Origin: Epithemia pelagica
Taxonomy: Eukaryota; Bacillariophyta; Bacillariophyceae; Surirellales; Surirellaceae
NCBI GenBank assembly: GCA_946965045.2
Contig: OX337231.1
Coordinates: 1-64,000 of the forward strand
Direction of reading: 5' to 3'
Length of the DNA: 64,000 nucleotides
The number at the start of each line of letters is the position of its first letter. The first letter of the stretch is position 1. Positions 19,210 to 28,852 of the stretch are shown piece after piece. Under the pieces are notes generated by a model. It worked only from the letters and a program-made list of their open reading frames with translations, did not search any database and had not been told where the DNA came from. The translations under genes were made by a program, and so were the position numbers.

Positions 19210-21950
19210 ATGCGCATCATGTCGCATATTGACATCTCACTCAAATTCACACTCAAAACACAAGTCCACAATATCCACAACACTATACACCAAGTTCGCA
19301 CTGCACGAAACACACCTGGCCACTTGGTGAACAAAAATAGCAAAACATCAATAGATAAACCATTCAAATACCTTCAAGACACATCACTTGCGCATCATGT
19401 CGAATATTGACATCTCACTCAAATTCACACTCAAAACACAAGTCCACAATATCCACAACACTATACACCAAGTTTGCACTGCACGAAACACACCTGGCCA
19501 CTTGGTGAACAAAAATCGCAAAACATCAATAGATAAACCATTCAAATACCTTCAAGACACATCACTTGCGCATCATGTCGAATATTGACATCTCACTCAA
19601 ATTCACACTCAAAACACAAGTCCACAATATCCACAACACTATACACCAAGTTCGCACTGCACGAAACACACCTGGCCACTTGGTGAACAAAAATCGTAAA
19701 ACATCAATAGATAGACCATTCTAATACCTTCAAGACACATCACTTGTGAATCATGTCGCATATTGACGTCTCACTAAAATTCACACTCAAATCACAAGTC
19801 CTCAATATCCACAACACTATACTCCAAGTTCGCACTGCACGAAACACACCTTCCACTAACCCGAATACTCGCATCGCAACGAATGGTATTATGTAAACTT
19901 ATACTTTAGATTTTGCAAGGAAAGCCATGAATGTGCTTTTGCTTGTGTAGCATGTCGCATATTGACATCTCACTCAAATTCACACTCAAAACACAAGTCC
20001 ACAATATCCACAACACTATACACCAAGTTCGCACTGCACGAAACACACCTGGCCACTTGGTGAACAAAAATAGCAAAACATCAATAGATAAACCATTCAA
20101 ATACCTTCAAGACACATCACTTGCGCATCATGTCGAATATTGACATCTCACTCAAATTCACACTCAAAACACAAGTCCACAATATCCACAACACTATACA
20201 CCAAGTTTGCACTGCACGAAACACACCTGGCCACTTGGTGAACAAAAATCGCAAAACATCAATAGATAAACCATTCTAATATCTTCAAGACACATCCCAT
20301 GCGCATCATGTCGCATATTGACATCTCACTCAAATTCACACTCAAAACACAAGTCCACAATATCCACAACACTATACACCAAGTTCGCACTGCACGAAAC
20401 ACACCTGGCCACTTGGTGAACAAAAATCGTAAAACATCAATAGATAGACCATTCTAATACCTTCAAGACACATCACTTGTGAATCATGTCGCATATTGAC
20501 GTCTCACTAAAATTCACACTCAAATCACAAGTCCTCAATATCCACAACACTATACTCCAAGTTCGCACTGCACGAAACACACCTTCCACTAACCCGAATA
20601 CTCGCATCGCAACGAATGGTATTATGTAAACTTATACTTTAGATTTTGCAAGGAAAGCCATGAATGTGCTTTTGCTTGTGTAGCATGTCGCATATTGACA
20701 TCTCACTCAAATTCACACTCAAAACACAAGTCCACAATATCCACAACACTATACACCAAGTTCGCACTGCACGAAACACACCTGGCCACTTGGTGAACAA
20801 AAATAGCAAAACATCAATAGATAAACCATTCAAATACCTTCAAGACACATCACTTGCGCATCATGTCGAATATTGACATCTCACTCAAATTCACACTCAA
20901 AACACAAGTCCACAATATCCACAACACTATACACCAAGTTTGCACTGCACGAAACACACCTGGCCACTTGGTGAACAAAAATCGCAAAACATCAATAGAT
21001 AAACCATTCAAATACCTTCAAGACACATCACTTGCGCATCATGTCGAATATTGACATCTCACTCAAATTCACACTCAAAACACAAGTCCACAATATCCAC
21101 AACACTATACACCAAGTTTGCACTGCACGAAACACAAGTCCACAATATCCACAACATGATACATCAAGTTCGCACTGCACGAAACACACCTGGCCACTTG
21201 GTGAACAAAAATCGCAAAACATCAATAGATAAACCATTCTAATATCTTCAAGACACATCACTTGCAAATCATGTCGCATATTGACAACTCACTCAAATTC
21301 ACTCTCAAAACACAAGTCCACAATATCCACAACACTATACACCAAGTTTGCACTGCACGAAACACACCTGGCCACTTGGTGAACAAAAATCGCAAAACAT
21401 CAATAGATAAACCATTCAAATATCTTCAAGACACATCACTTGCGAATCATGTCGCATATTGACATCTCACTAAAATTCACTCTCAAAACACAAGTCCACA
21501 ATATCCACAACATTATACACCAAGTTTGCACTGCACGAAACACACCTGGCCACTTGGTGAACAAAAATCGCAAAACATCAATAGATAAACCATTCTAATA
21601 TCTTCAAGACACATCCCATGCGCATCATGTCGCATATTGACATCTCACTCAAATTCACACTCAAAACACAAGTCCACAATATCCACAACACTATACACCA
21701 AGTTCGCACTGCACGAAACACACCTGGCCACTTGGTGAACAAAAATCGTAAAACATCAATAGATAGACCATTCTAATACCTTCAAGACACATCACTTGTG
21801 AATCATGTCGCATATTGACGTCTCACTAAAATTCACACTCAAATCACAAGTCCTCAATATCCACAACACTATACTCCAAGTTCGCACTGCACGAAACACA
21901 CCTTCCACTAACCCGAATACTCGCATCGCAACGAATGGTATTATGTAAAC
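19210..21950. repeat. 178-bp subtelomeric satellite with higher-order repeats
   Basis: Units repeat every 178 bp (for example 19210, 19388 and 19566), each containing the phrases CATATTGACATCTCACT and CCTGGCCACTTGGTGAAC. A longer divergent unit ends in a 52-bp copy of the helicase gene's 3' end at 19899-19950 and again at 20632-20683, 733 bp apart. The genuine gene end starts at 21951. A partial internal duplication lies near 21125-21190. Short open frames here are by-products of the repeat. Confidence 0.95.
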
Positions 21951-24900
21951 TTATACTTTAGATTTTGCAAGGAAAGCCATGAATGTGCTTTTGCTTGTGT
22001 AGACTGTGGCCATGTAGTCTGCGAGTGAGCACTGAGCTTGTACAGATCCTGATATGAGGAGTCTTTTCAGTCGGTTCTTCAAGGGACAATTTGACAACGA
22101 ATGAGACTGGTACCATGGTCTCTCATGATAATCGAGACACTTGTAGCAAATCCTGCCTTTGTAATGGTTAGTCAAGAAATCACTGAACCGACAGTCCCTT
22201 CGAAAATGGTCTCCCCCGCAATTGAAACAACCCTTCGTCAAACAGGCATCACCTTGGCATTCTCTCCGACCACACACAAGACATCGTTCCTTCAAAGTCA
22301 TTAAGACAAGCATAGCATCATTTACTTGCGTAGAACGAATCTCTTCCTTTTGTTTGGCTTGGCTTCCAACTACTTTTACAGGGATCATTTTTTGCCTTCC
22401 AATACATACATCACATACGTTGCACTGTTCGTACGTCGAGCCAAATTTGCCAGCCAAAGATACAACCCGACACTTCCCTCTCTCAGTCTCCCAGTCCACA
22501 AGACCTTTTATGGTTCCAATTTGCATGTAATCTTGTTCGTTACTGGTATCAATAACACCAAGCTCTCTCAACCGATGGAAGTTCATCATCTCCTCCTTCT
22601 CCATTGCCGCTTGTCGTGTTGATGATAATTTGTTTGCAAATATCACAAAGGATGAAGTCCCAGTACGTTGTTTGGGACGAAGTCTTCCCAGTGCTTGAAC
22701 CACAGACATCAAGGAAAACAAATGGCCAACCACGACCACACAATGGCACTTTGGATTCTCGTTGCCCACCAATGCCACTGTTGAAGAAACTAGAATTGAT
22801 ATCGCTGAAGCCGACCATCTCTTGGCAATATCACGTTGCTTGCTCGTTGTTGTCTCCGATGTTACAAACTCCACGGGACCAAGGGACATTTCTTCCAAAC
22901 TTGCAACAACATCCATCCCAAGCTGCTTAGAAGCAACAATGACATGAATCCCATGTCCCAATCGAGTAAAAGAGTTCATGGTGGATTGAATAAAATCTTT
23001 GAATTTGTAACGAATAGCGACATCAACCACTACCGAGAACCGAAAACCAGATGGGAAGGAACCCAAAACCCTGTCGGAGTGCGAGATTGTCATGTCATCC
23101 AAGGTCCCCTTAGATAAGGCCAAATATTTCATTAATGGGGGAAGAAATCTCCGTGGCAAAGAACCACTCAAGGTCATAATGGGCACTTCATATTTTGCCA
23201 ACCGAGGCAAACATTCCAATCGTGTACGAAACCCAATTTCTGAGTAAATAGTGTGAATCTCATCCACAATGATCCTTCCCAGCTTTCCCGCCGTCACCCA
23301 CTCTTTTAGAATGAACGAGTGATTTCGTTCCAACACCCAAATCGCATCCAAGCTCATGAAGACGACATCGGGAAGGTTCTTCATATCAGAAATGACATCT
23401 GGTAATTCACCCAATGAGAAATCTGATGCTGTCAAAGTCACTGATCTGACATCAACTTTAGTCTGTTTCGCTGTAGATATCATACTCTCGTCATGATATC
23501 CCGCCAGGAATTTATAGGGAACAATGACTAGTGTTGTCTGTTGTTTGGTTCCATACAACCTCACCCCGGTTGTTGGCAAAATCCATGACATCGATTTACC
23601 CCCTCCACACGGCAAGCCAAAGTGACCATGTCTCTCATATTCCGAGCAAGTGTAGTGCAACATGTCCCGCTGCTGGTCGCAAGTGTAATTGGCAGCAGGC
23701 CCAAACAGTTTACGTAATGTGAGTAGTATCTGTTCGTCACTGAGTCCCTTCGCAATGACTGTCTCTTTCTGAACCAATTTTTCTCCCAAAGCCTTGTGGT
23801 ATATCATGAACAACTCCTCTTTCGTGTTTCCGGATAGAGATCCATAATGATCTCTATGGGTCCAATAACTATGACCCGACTGCTCTGCGACCATCTGAGT
23901 TGTATGCTGGTTATGTATTGCTGTCTCATCCACCTGGGGAAAAAGTACATTGGACACAGATGTCCACAAATGCCTGATTTGTGTACAGTCCGGGCGATCC
24001 TCAAACCCAAAGATGGTTGCCACAGCATCACCCATGTAGAATGCCCGATTATTTCTCACAGGAACAAGGCAACCAAGAGATTCATGGCGAAGTTCACATA
24101 GCACTCGAAAGACCATGTATGCTCGACTCAAGGTCATGCAAAGTTTGTGCTCAATCAAATTTTTACCTTTGTGGTGAACACTGAACGCTTTTTCACTGTG
24201 TGAGTAGTAATACACACAGCCTCCATGCCACCGCACGTCAGAAAACAGGCTACGAGAAATTTCAGTGTATCGCATGGACCCCAAACCTGTTCCATGAAAT
24301 GCCAATTCCAAATAGGAGGCAAGGACATCAATGTCGCAGAGATCATAGTCGTCCTGAAGAACAATATCCTCTTGGGAGTAATTACTGTGACCCGATGCCA
24401 AAGTCATTGTTGTCTTGCCCATAGAACTCCAACACACGAACAGTGGATATCGTCGATTCAGTAGATTCACCCAACGATTACCCTTGATCACCTTGCAAAG
24501 TGAAGCAACCAACTTGTCAAAGATGATCGGAATGACGTTCGACCATTTTTGAAACTTGAACATAAAACCATCAACAAGTATATCGTAGTTGTCTTGAAGG
24601 GACACTTTCCGTGAAGACGGTGTGAGCGACTCTCTCTCCCGCATACGCCGAATCGTACTTGCCAAAAAATTGACTGTGATGGAGTTTTGAACATTTTCCA
24701 CCAGCCGAGAAGCTTTCTCATGGTAGCCCCGTCCCATGAAGTATATCATTGAGCAAATACTGGCCCGAAGCATGGCCAAAATGGCTGACAGCATTGTCGC
24801 AATGTAGGAGGGACTCCAAACAGAAAGTGTCTCTGAACCTTCTTGCCCCCGGACAACTCTCCCTGCGCAGTAGGTCATGACTGTGGTATGATGCTGAACA

Positions 24901-25874
24901 GAATCCACTGTTTCTAAACAAAGCTTTGCCAGTAAAGAGGGAATATCTCTAGTGAGTGGCAGAAGTTTGTGGTTGCTTTGACACAGGAACGAGAGCAATT
25001 TCTTGAACTCGGGGAGAAGTCTTTTGGGGTATGCAGTGAAGGTGAAAGTAGAAATTGCATTGGGACTTCTTGCTCCATCAAAGACCAACAGCCTTGATCG
25101 GTAATTTGCTGGAACCATCTGGACATGGAGGGCAGCCTGTGCTGTGAGCCAGTTTTCTCCTTGATGGTACAACAAATCAAAGAGTGGTTGATTGTCGATG
25201 ATGTGTTTCAAGTTGATGGAGTCATATAAGAAATGCACTCGTTCCTTGAATGACCTTCCCTTGGGCCTGGATGGGTAAGGTTCGTCTTGGGCCAAGGGAT
25301 GGAAAAGGGGTACGAAACACCCCATCATATCGGGGAGTACATGAAGAGTTGCTTGTAGTTGTGTGCTTGTTTTGAGTGAAGGGGCTTCTTGACAGGAATA
25401 CTTGATCTGTAATGCCTTGAGGGAAATCATACGGCCACAGGTACTGATTTGTAGTTCCTCTTCTGTAGGGGAGGGAGCACCGCAGGTACGACCCGAGGAC
25501 AAATGTCTGTACACATTTTGAAGTTTCAAGCTCCCAACAAGACAATGACATGAATAGCCCTTGACCTTTTCCCCCGTCATATATTGAGAGACACTTGAAA
25601 TGTCTTGCATAACACCTTGAAGGAGGGTCATTTGATGTTTTATCAGTGTCTGGCTTTCAGAACGTGAGACAGACACACCATGGCCATTAAGGTGCCTTTG
25701 CATGGACCATAGACTGGTTCCGAACGGTTTCCCACATAGGCGACATCCCATACCAAAGGGGGTCACTAGCGTGACATCGACAGCCTGTAGTTTGTCCTCT
25801 TCCTTTTTTTTCTTCGTTGGTCTCCTCCTTGATGGAGAAGGAGTCCCTGGCCCATTATTAGAGGGGGAAGCCAT
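21951..25874 (-). CDS. A2 zinc finger / recombinase-like / RecQ-like helicase protein, full length
   Basis: This intact 1307-residue gene is the best representative of the family. The start MASPSNNGPGTPSPSRRR matches A1 and A3. The order is: a C2H2-type finger (CRLCGKPFG...MQRHLNGHG) near residues 38-65; a long unassigned region; a tyrosine-recombinase-like region with R535 (SMRYTEI), the RHLWTS motif, H668 (SGHS) and Y677; RecQ-like motifs GGGKS (K760), DEIH (from 871), TLSGSLP, motif V with VSSTVALVGNENPKC, and motif VI ALGRLRPKQR; then cysteine clusters including CFNCGGDHFRRDC and a last CYKC...H...C finger. RecQ-type unwinding of DNA in the nucleus, probably at chromosome ends, is inferred from motifs and position. 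Resemblance to fungal telomere-linked helicases is known for RecQ-type genes in this location. Recombinase activity is unproven. Confidence 0.9.
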   Translation of the reverse strand: MASPSNNGPGTPSPSRRRPTKKKKEEDKLQAVDVTLVTPFGMGCRLCGKPFGTSLWSMQRHLNGHGVSVSRSESQTLIKHQMTLLQGVMQDISSVSQYMTGEKVKGYSCHCLVGSLKLQNVYRHLSSGRTCGAPSPTEEELQISTCGRMISLKALQIKYSCQEAPSLKTSTQLQATLHVLPDMMGCFVPLFHPLAQDEPYPSRPKGRSFKERVHFLYDSINLKHIIDNQPLFDLLYHQGENWLTAQAALHVQMVPANYRSRLLVFDGARSPNAISTFTFTAYPKRLLPEFKKLLSFLCQSNHKLLPLTRDIPSLLAKLCLETVDSVQHHTTVMTYCAGRVVRGQEGSETLSVWSPSYIATMLSAILAMLRASICSMIYFMGRGYHEKASRLVENVQNSITVNFLASTIRRMRERESLTPSSRKVSLQDNYDILVDGFMFKFQKWSNVIPIIFDKLVASLCKVIKGNRWVNLLNRRYPLFVCWSSMGKTTMTLASGHSNYSQEDIVLQDDYDLCDIDVLASYLELAFHGTGLGSMRYTEISRSLFSDVRWHGGCVYYYSHSEKAFSVHHKGKNLIEHKLCMTLSRAYMVFRVLCELRHESLGCLVPVRNNRAFYMGDAVATIFGFEDRPDCTQIRHLWTSVSNVLFPQVDETAIHNQHTTQMVAEQSGHSYWTHRDHYGSLSGNTKEELFMIYHKALGEKLVQKETVIAKGLSDEQILLTLRKLFGPAANYTCDQQRDMLHYTCSEYERHGHFGLPCGGGKSMSWILPTTGVRLYGTKQQTTLVIVPYKFLAGYHDESMISTAKQTKVDVRSVTLTASDFSLGELPDVISDMKNLPDVVFMSLDAIWVLERNHSFILKEWVTAGKLGRIIVDEIHTIYSEIGFRTRLECLPRLAKYEVPIMTLSGSLPRRFLPPLMKYLALSKGTLDDMTISHSDRVLGSFPSGFRFSVVVDVAIRYKFKDFIQSTMNSFTRLGHGIHVIVASKQLGMDVVASLEEMSLGPVEFVTSETTTSKQRDIAKRWSASAISILVSSTVALVGNENPKCHCVVVVGHLFSLMSVVQALGRLRPKQRTGTSSFVIFANKLSSTRQAAMEKEEMMNFHRLRELGVIDTSNEQDYMQIGTIKGLVDWETERGKCRVVSLAGKFGSTYEQCNVCDVCIGRQKMIPVKVVGSQAKQKEEIRSTQVNDAMLVLMTLKERCLVCGRRECQGDACLTKGCFNCGGDHFRRDCRFSDFLTNHYKGRICYKCLDYHERPWYQSHSLSNCPLKNRLKRLLISGSVQAQCSLADYMATVYTSKSTFMAFLAKSKV

Positions 25875-26517
25875 TGTCGATAGAGGTTTTGCTGAGAGTG
25901 TTCAAGAGACATCTTTCATCGTTCATCAAAGAAAGGGAGTGATGACCCTTTGCAGAATTGCATTGGGCCCAATTTACTGGACGAATGATAGGTAGGTACA
26001 AAGAACTAGAGGCATAAACTAGGAATGGTCAAAATGGGATTTTGATGAGAACTAGTGATGGGTGAAATGAGATTTTTCTGTGAAATGCCAGCGTCATTTG
26101 GCGGGAAAAAGATTGTACAAAAAAATTAGTTGGTCATTTGTGTACAAATATATGTCACTTGTACACACATATTAGCTGGTTTGTTGTAACAAGGAAATTT
26201 TGTACAGCAAAGCAAGGGAAATTCAATCTTACGTTGATTCTTCTATGTAGAGTAGGGCGAGACAAAAACCTAACTGGCAGAGCTCTGAAAAGTATTTGGC
26301 CAGTATAGAGCATATTGAATATGACTGCTTTTGGGGAGTGGTCAAAGGGGCATAGACAAGGCCACTGCTCAATCGCAACAAAGGCATAACAAATTGCAGC
26401 TCATCCGCAACAAATCCTTGCTCATATGCAACAGGCACTATAGGATTTTGTGCTCATATGCACACGTTCAAATTCTACGGTCTCTAGTACTAAAAGCTCC
26501 AAAAAAGTGAAATATCC
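25875..26517 (-). promoter_or_regulatory. A2 terminus and upstream region
   Basis: An E2F-consensus site, TTTGGCGGGAAAAA, lies at 26097-26110. Iterons of the TGCTCATATGCA type lie between about 26395 and 26466, with a weaker relative using CATCCGCAACA. A near-palindrome, CATATTGAATATG, lies near 26310. The terminal 55 bp (CACGTTCAAATTCTACGG...AAATATCC) match the ends of A1 and A3. Confidence 0.6.
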
Positions 26518-26523
26518 TTAGGG
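26518..26523 (+). other. Telomere-unit seam 3
   Basis: TTAGGG joins the intact A2 5' terminus (left) to a 3'-truncated A3 gene (right). It is inverted relative to this arm's CCCTAA telomere. Confidence 0.8.
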
Positions 26524-26773
26524 CATGGTGTTTCTTCAGTAGAATCTGATTTTCTGACCGGGACACAGAGACACCATGTGGGTTGAGATGTCTCTGCATC
26601 GACCACAGACTTGATCCAAAGGGCTTGCCGCATTGTTTACACCCCATACCAAAGGGGGTTACAAGGGTCACCTGCAGACATGATACCTTGCTCTCTGCTG
26701 TCTTTGTTTTCTTGCACGGTCGCCTTCGTGAAGGTGATGGAGTGCCTGGCCCAACATTCACAGGGGGAGCCAT
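26524..26773 (-). pseudogene. A3 helicase N-terminal fragment
   Basis: The gene starts at the ATG at 26773 (MAPPVNVGPGTPSPSRRR) and contains the C2H2-type finger (CKQCGKPFG...MQRHLNPHG). It is cut at 26524 by seam 3, where the frame runs into A2 terminal DNA. It differs clearly from A1 and A2, so it is a third A subfamily. No catalytic part remains. Confidence 0.8.
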
Positions 26774-27278
26774 TGTCACCAGTCTTTGTGAGTATCAGAG
26801 ACGGTGTGACCAGACAGGCCCAAGCAAAGGTCATTGACAACAAATAGTGCTTCGAAAAAGGCCCAAAGCAATGTTGTCCACATAGGCCCAAAGAGAAATC
26901 ATTCTTGTAGCAAAACAGGCCCTACGCAAGGTGATTCCACAAAAATCCTAACTTTTGCTTTTTTCGTGTACAAGAAGTATTCTTCTACAGACTTTTCGCT
27001 TTCCCGCCAAAAAAGCAAAAATCTAGCGCTAGTACCTTTATGAGCCAATGAACAAGTATGGCCATATTGAATATGACCACTTGAGAAGTAAATAGAGGGC
27101 ATAGGTAAATTCCTGGCTCAATCGCAACGGGGGTTATGAAAAATTGCAGCTCATCTGCAAAATGAGCATAACAAATTTGCTCATATGCAACAAAGCACTA
27201 TAGGATATTCTGCTCATATGCACACGTTCAAATCCTACGGTCTCTAGTACTAAAACATGCCAAAAAAGGGGAAAATAC
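26524..27278 (-). mobile_element. A3 helicase element, only the 5' end left
   Basis: The intact 5' terminus is at 27278. The upstream region has iterons (27170-27225), a CATATTGAATATG palindrome near 27063-27076 and an E2F-consensus site, TTTCCCGCCAAAAAA, at 27000-27014. The gene keeps only its first 83 or so codons. Confidence 0.75.
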
Positions 27279-27284
27279 TTAGGG
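27279..27284 (+). other. Telomere-unit seam 4
   Basis: TTAGGG follows the A3 5' terminus (AAAATAC rather than ATCC) and joins a 3'-truncated A1 gene. The intact A1 copy has GGGCCC at 16220-16225 at the breakpoint. Confidence 0.8.
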
Positions 27285-28360
27285 CCCAGTACGGACAATG
27301 ACCCTGCGGTGTCCTTATGCTGCAAAGTCCGGCCAACCGCATAAGTCATGAGCATAGTATGGTGCCTGACAGAGTCAGGTGTCTCGAGACACAGATCAAC
27401 AAGTAATGACTGTAAGTCACATTCTCTCTTCATAATGGATGGCTGCTGCTTGTGGATGAAGCACAACAATTTCTTGAGCTCTGGAACAAGTCGGTTTGGA
27501 AACTTGGTGAATGTGTAGGTCGTATTTGCTCCAGCATGTGACCCACTTTCCCTTGTACCATCAAATACCAAAAGCTTCGACCGAAAATTTGCTGGGACCA
27601 TTTTCACATGAATTGGAGCGCCATGCAACAACCACTTCTCTCCAAAATCATAGAAAAACTTGAGTATGGGTTCGTTGACTTCATCTTTGCCGGTAGTGGT
27701 TGTCAGAGAAAGCAAATTTTCCATCCGTTCTTGAAAGGTTGCTCCATCTGGCTTGGAAGAGTAGTGTTCCTCCTGCGCCAATGGATGAAACAAAGGAACA
27801 AAACAATCAACCATCTCCTCAGATACCATATGGAAAGTTTGGGTGACCGCTCTCTTTGTTTTCAAGATTGGATCCTCTTGGGAATATTTCATACTGACAG
27901 CAGTCATAGATACCAGCCTCCCACAAGAAGTGACCTGTAATTGTTCCCTCTCAGGCCCAATGGCTCCACAGGAGTAAGGCGAGGAGAGATGACGCATAAC
28001 ATTGCTGAGTCTTGTCCAACCAACAAGACACCTGCAGGAATATCCAAGAACAGACCTCCCCGTGAAGAAGTTTTTTGCTGTATGAGGGTCTTCTTGCAAA
28101 ATTTGCTAAAGGGACTGTTTTCTTGCAACAAGGAGTCGATTGTCAGTTGCTGAGACACAGACTCCATGTTGATTTAGATGCCGCTGCATGGACCAAAGAC
28201 TTTCTCCGAATGATTTCTTGCATATGCCGCATCCCATACCAAAGGGTGTCACAATTGTAGCATCTTAACATGACAAGCCAATGCTCTGATCGGAACGGAT
28301 CTTCTTCACAGGCGGTCTCCGGGATGGAGATGGCGTTCCAGGCCCATTGTTGGTAGCCAT
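27285..28360 (-). pseudogene. A1 helicase N-terminal fragment with two nonsense mutations
   Basis: The start matches the A1 ATG (28360). Compared with the left-arm copy it has TAA in place of TTA at 28265-28267 and TAG in place of GAG at 28106-28108. It is cut after about 358 codons (GSLSVLGP) by seam 4. It retains only the zinc finger and part of the unassigned N-terminal region, so it is a dead copy. Confidence 0.88.
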
Positions 28361-28846
28361 TGCTGGTTTCCTCGTGTGCATGGAACAGAGGAAGAGACAT
28401 AACCAGCCGACTCTCAAGCAAAAGCAAGGATGGGCCTCTTTGCAAGAGTCATAATTCATGAAACAACAATGACCTTTTGTTGGGCCAATTGAGGTTTTCA
28501 GGTGAAGATGTTGGGCCTATTGAGGTTTTCAGGTGAAGATGTTTGGCGCGAAGGGGCACGCAGGCGAGCTTTTCGCGCCAAAGAATGGGGGAACAACTAA
28601 GAGTGCGGTAATGGTTAGTAATGAATGAAATTAAGAACTCATATTGAATATGAGTGCTTAGAACTTAGACTTGAGCGGGGCATAGACATTCTGTGCTCAT
28701 CTGCACAAGGGGCAGTGCTCTTTTGCAACAAAAGGCATATATATCAGTGCTCATATGCACAGATACTATAGCCCCTTGTGCTCATATGCACACGTTCAAA
28801 TCCTACGGTGTCTAGTACTAAAGACACCCAAAAAAGGCAAATATCC
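27285..28846 (-). mobile_element. A1 helicase element, second copy, 3'-truncated
   Basis: The intact 5' terminus is at 28846 and the copy is cut at 27285. The upstream region repeats the A1 iterons (28690-28795), the ACTCATATTGAATATGAGT palindrome (28637-28655) and the paired GGCGCGAA/TTCGCGCC sites. Confidence 0.8.
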
Positions 28847-28852
28847 TTAGGG
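28847..28852 (+). other. Telomere-unit seam 5
   Basis: TTAGGG joins the intact A1 5' terminus (left) to a 3'-truncated family-D gene (right). No intact D copy is in the window to check the breakpoint. Confidence 0.75.

Larger units (their letters stand above)
21951..26517 (-). mobile_element. A2 helicase element, the most complete copy
   Basis: It runs from its intact 5' terminus at 26517 (next to seam 3) through a complete open gene to the gene's 3' end at 21951, where the satellite begins. The gene reads toward the telomere. The native 3' terminus is not separately visible because the satellite occupies that side. Confidence 0.75.

Noticed and set aside
17977-19227. Long open frames of Val-Arg, Gly-Leu and Thr-Leu repeats in the telomere tracts
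   Set aside because: They are direct translations of TTAGGG/CCCTAA repeats and the N gap, not genes.
19210-21950. Possible CRISPR-like array or gene family of 60-80-codon frames
   Set aside because: The 178-bp units are continuous satellite without unique spacers, and the frames are copies of the repeat. The context is eukaryotic.
28744-28852. C-terminal tail of the family D frame
   Set aside because: The frame runs across the seam into the reversed A1 terminus; the residues are an accident of joining.
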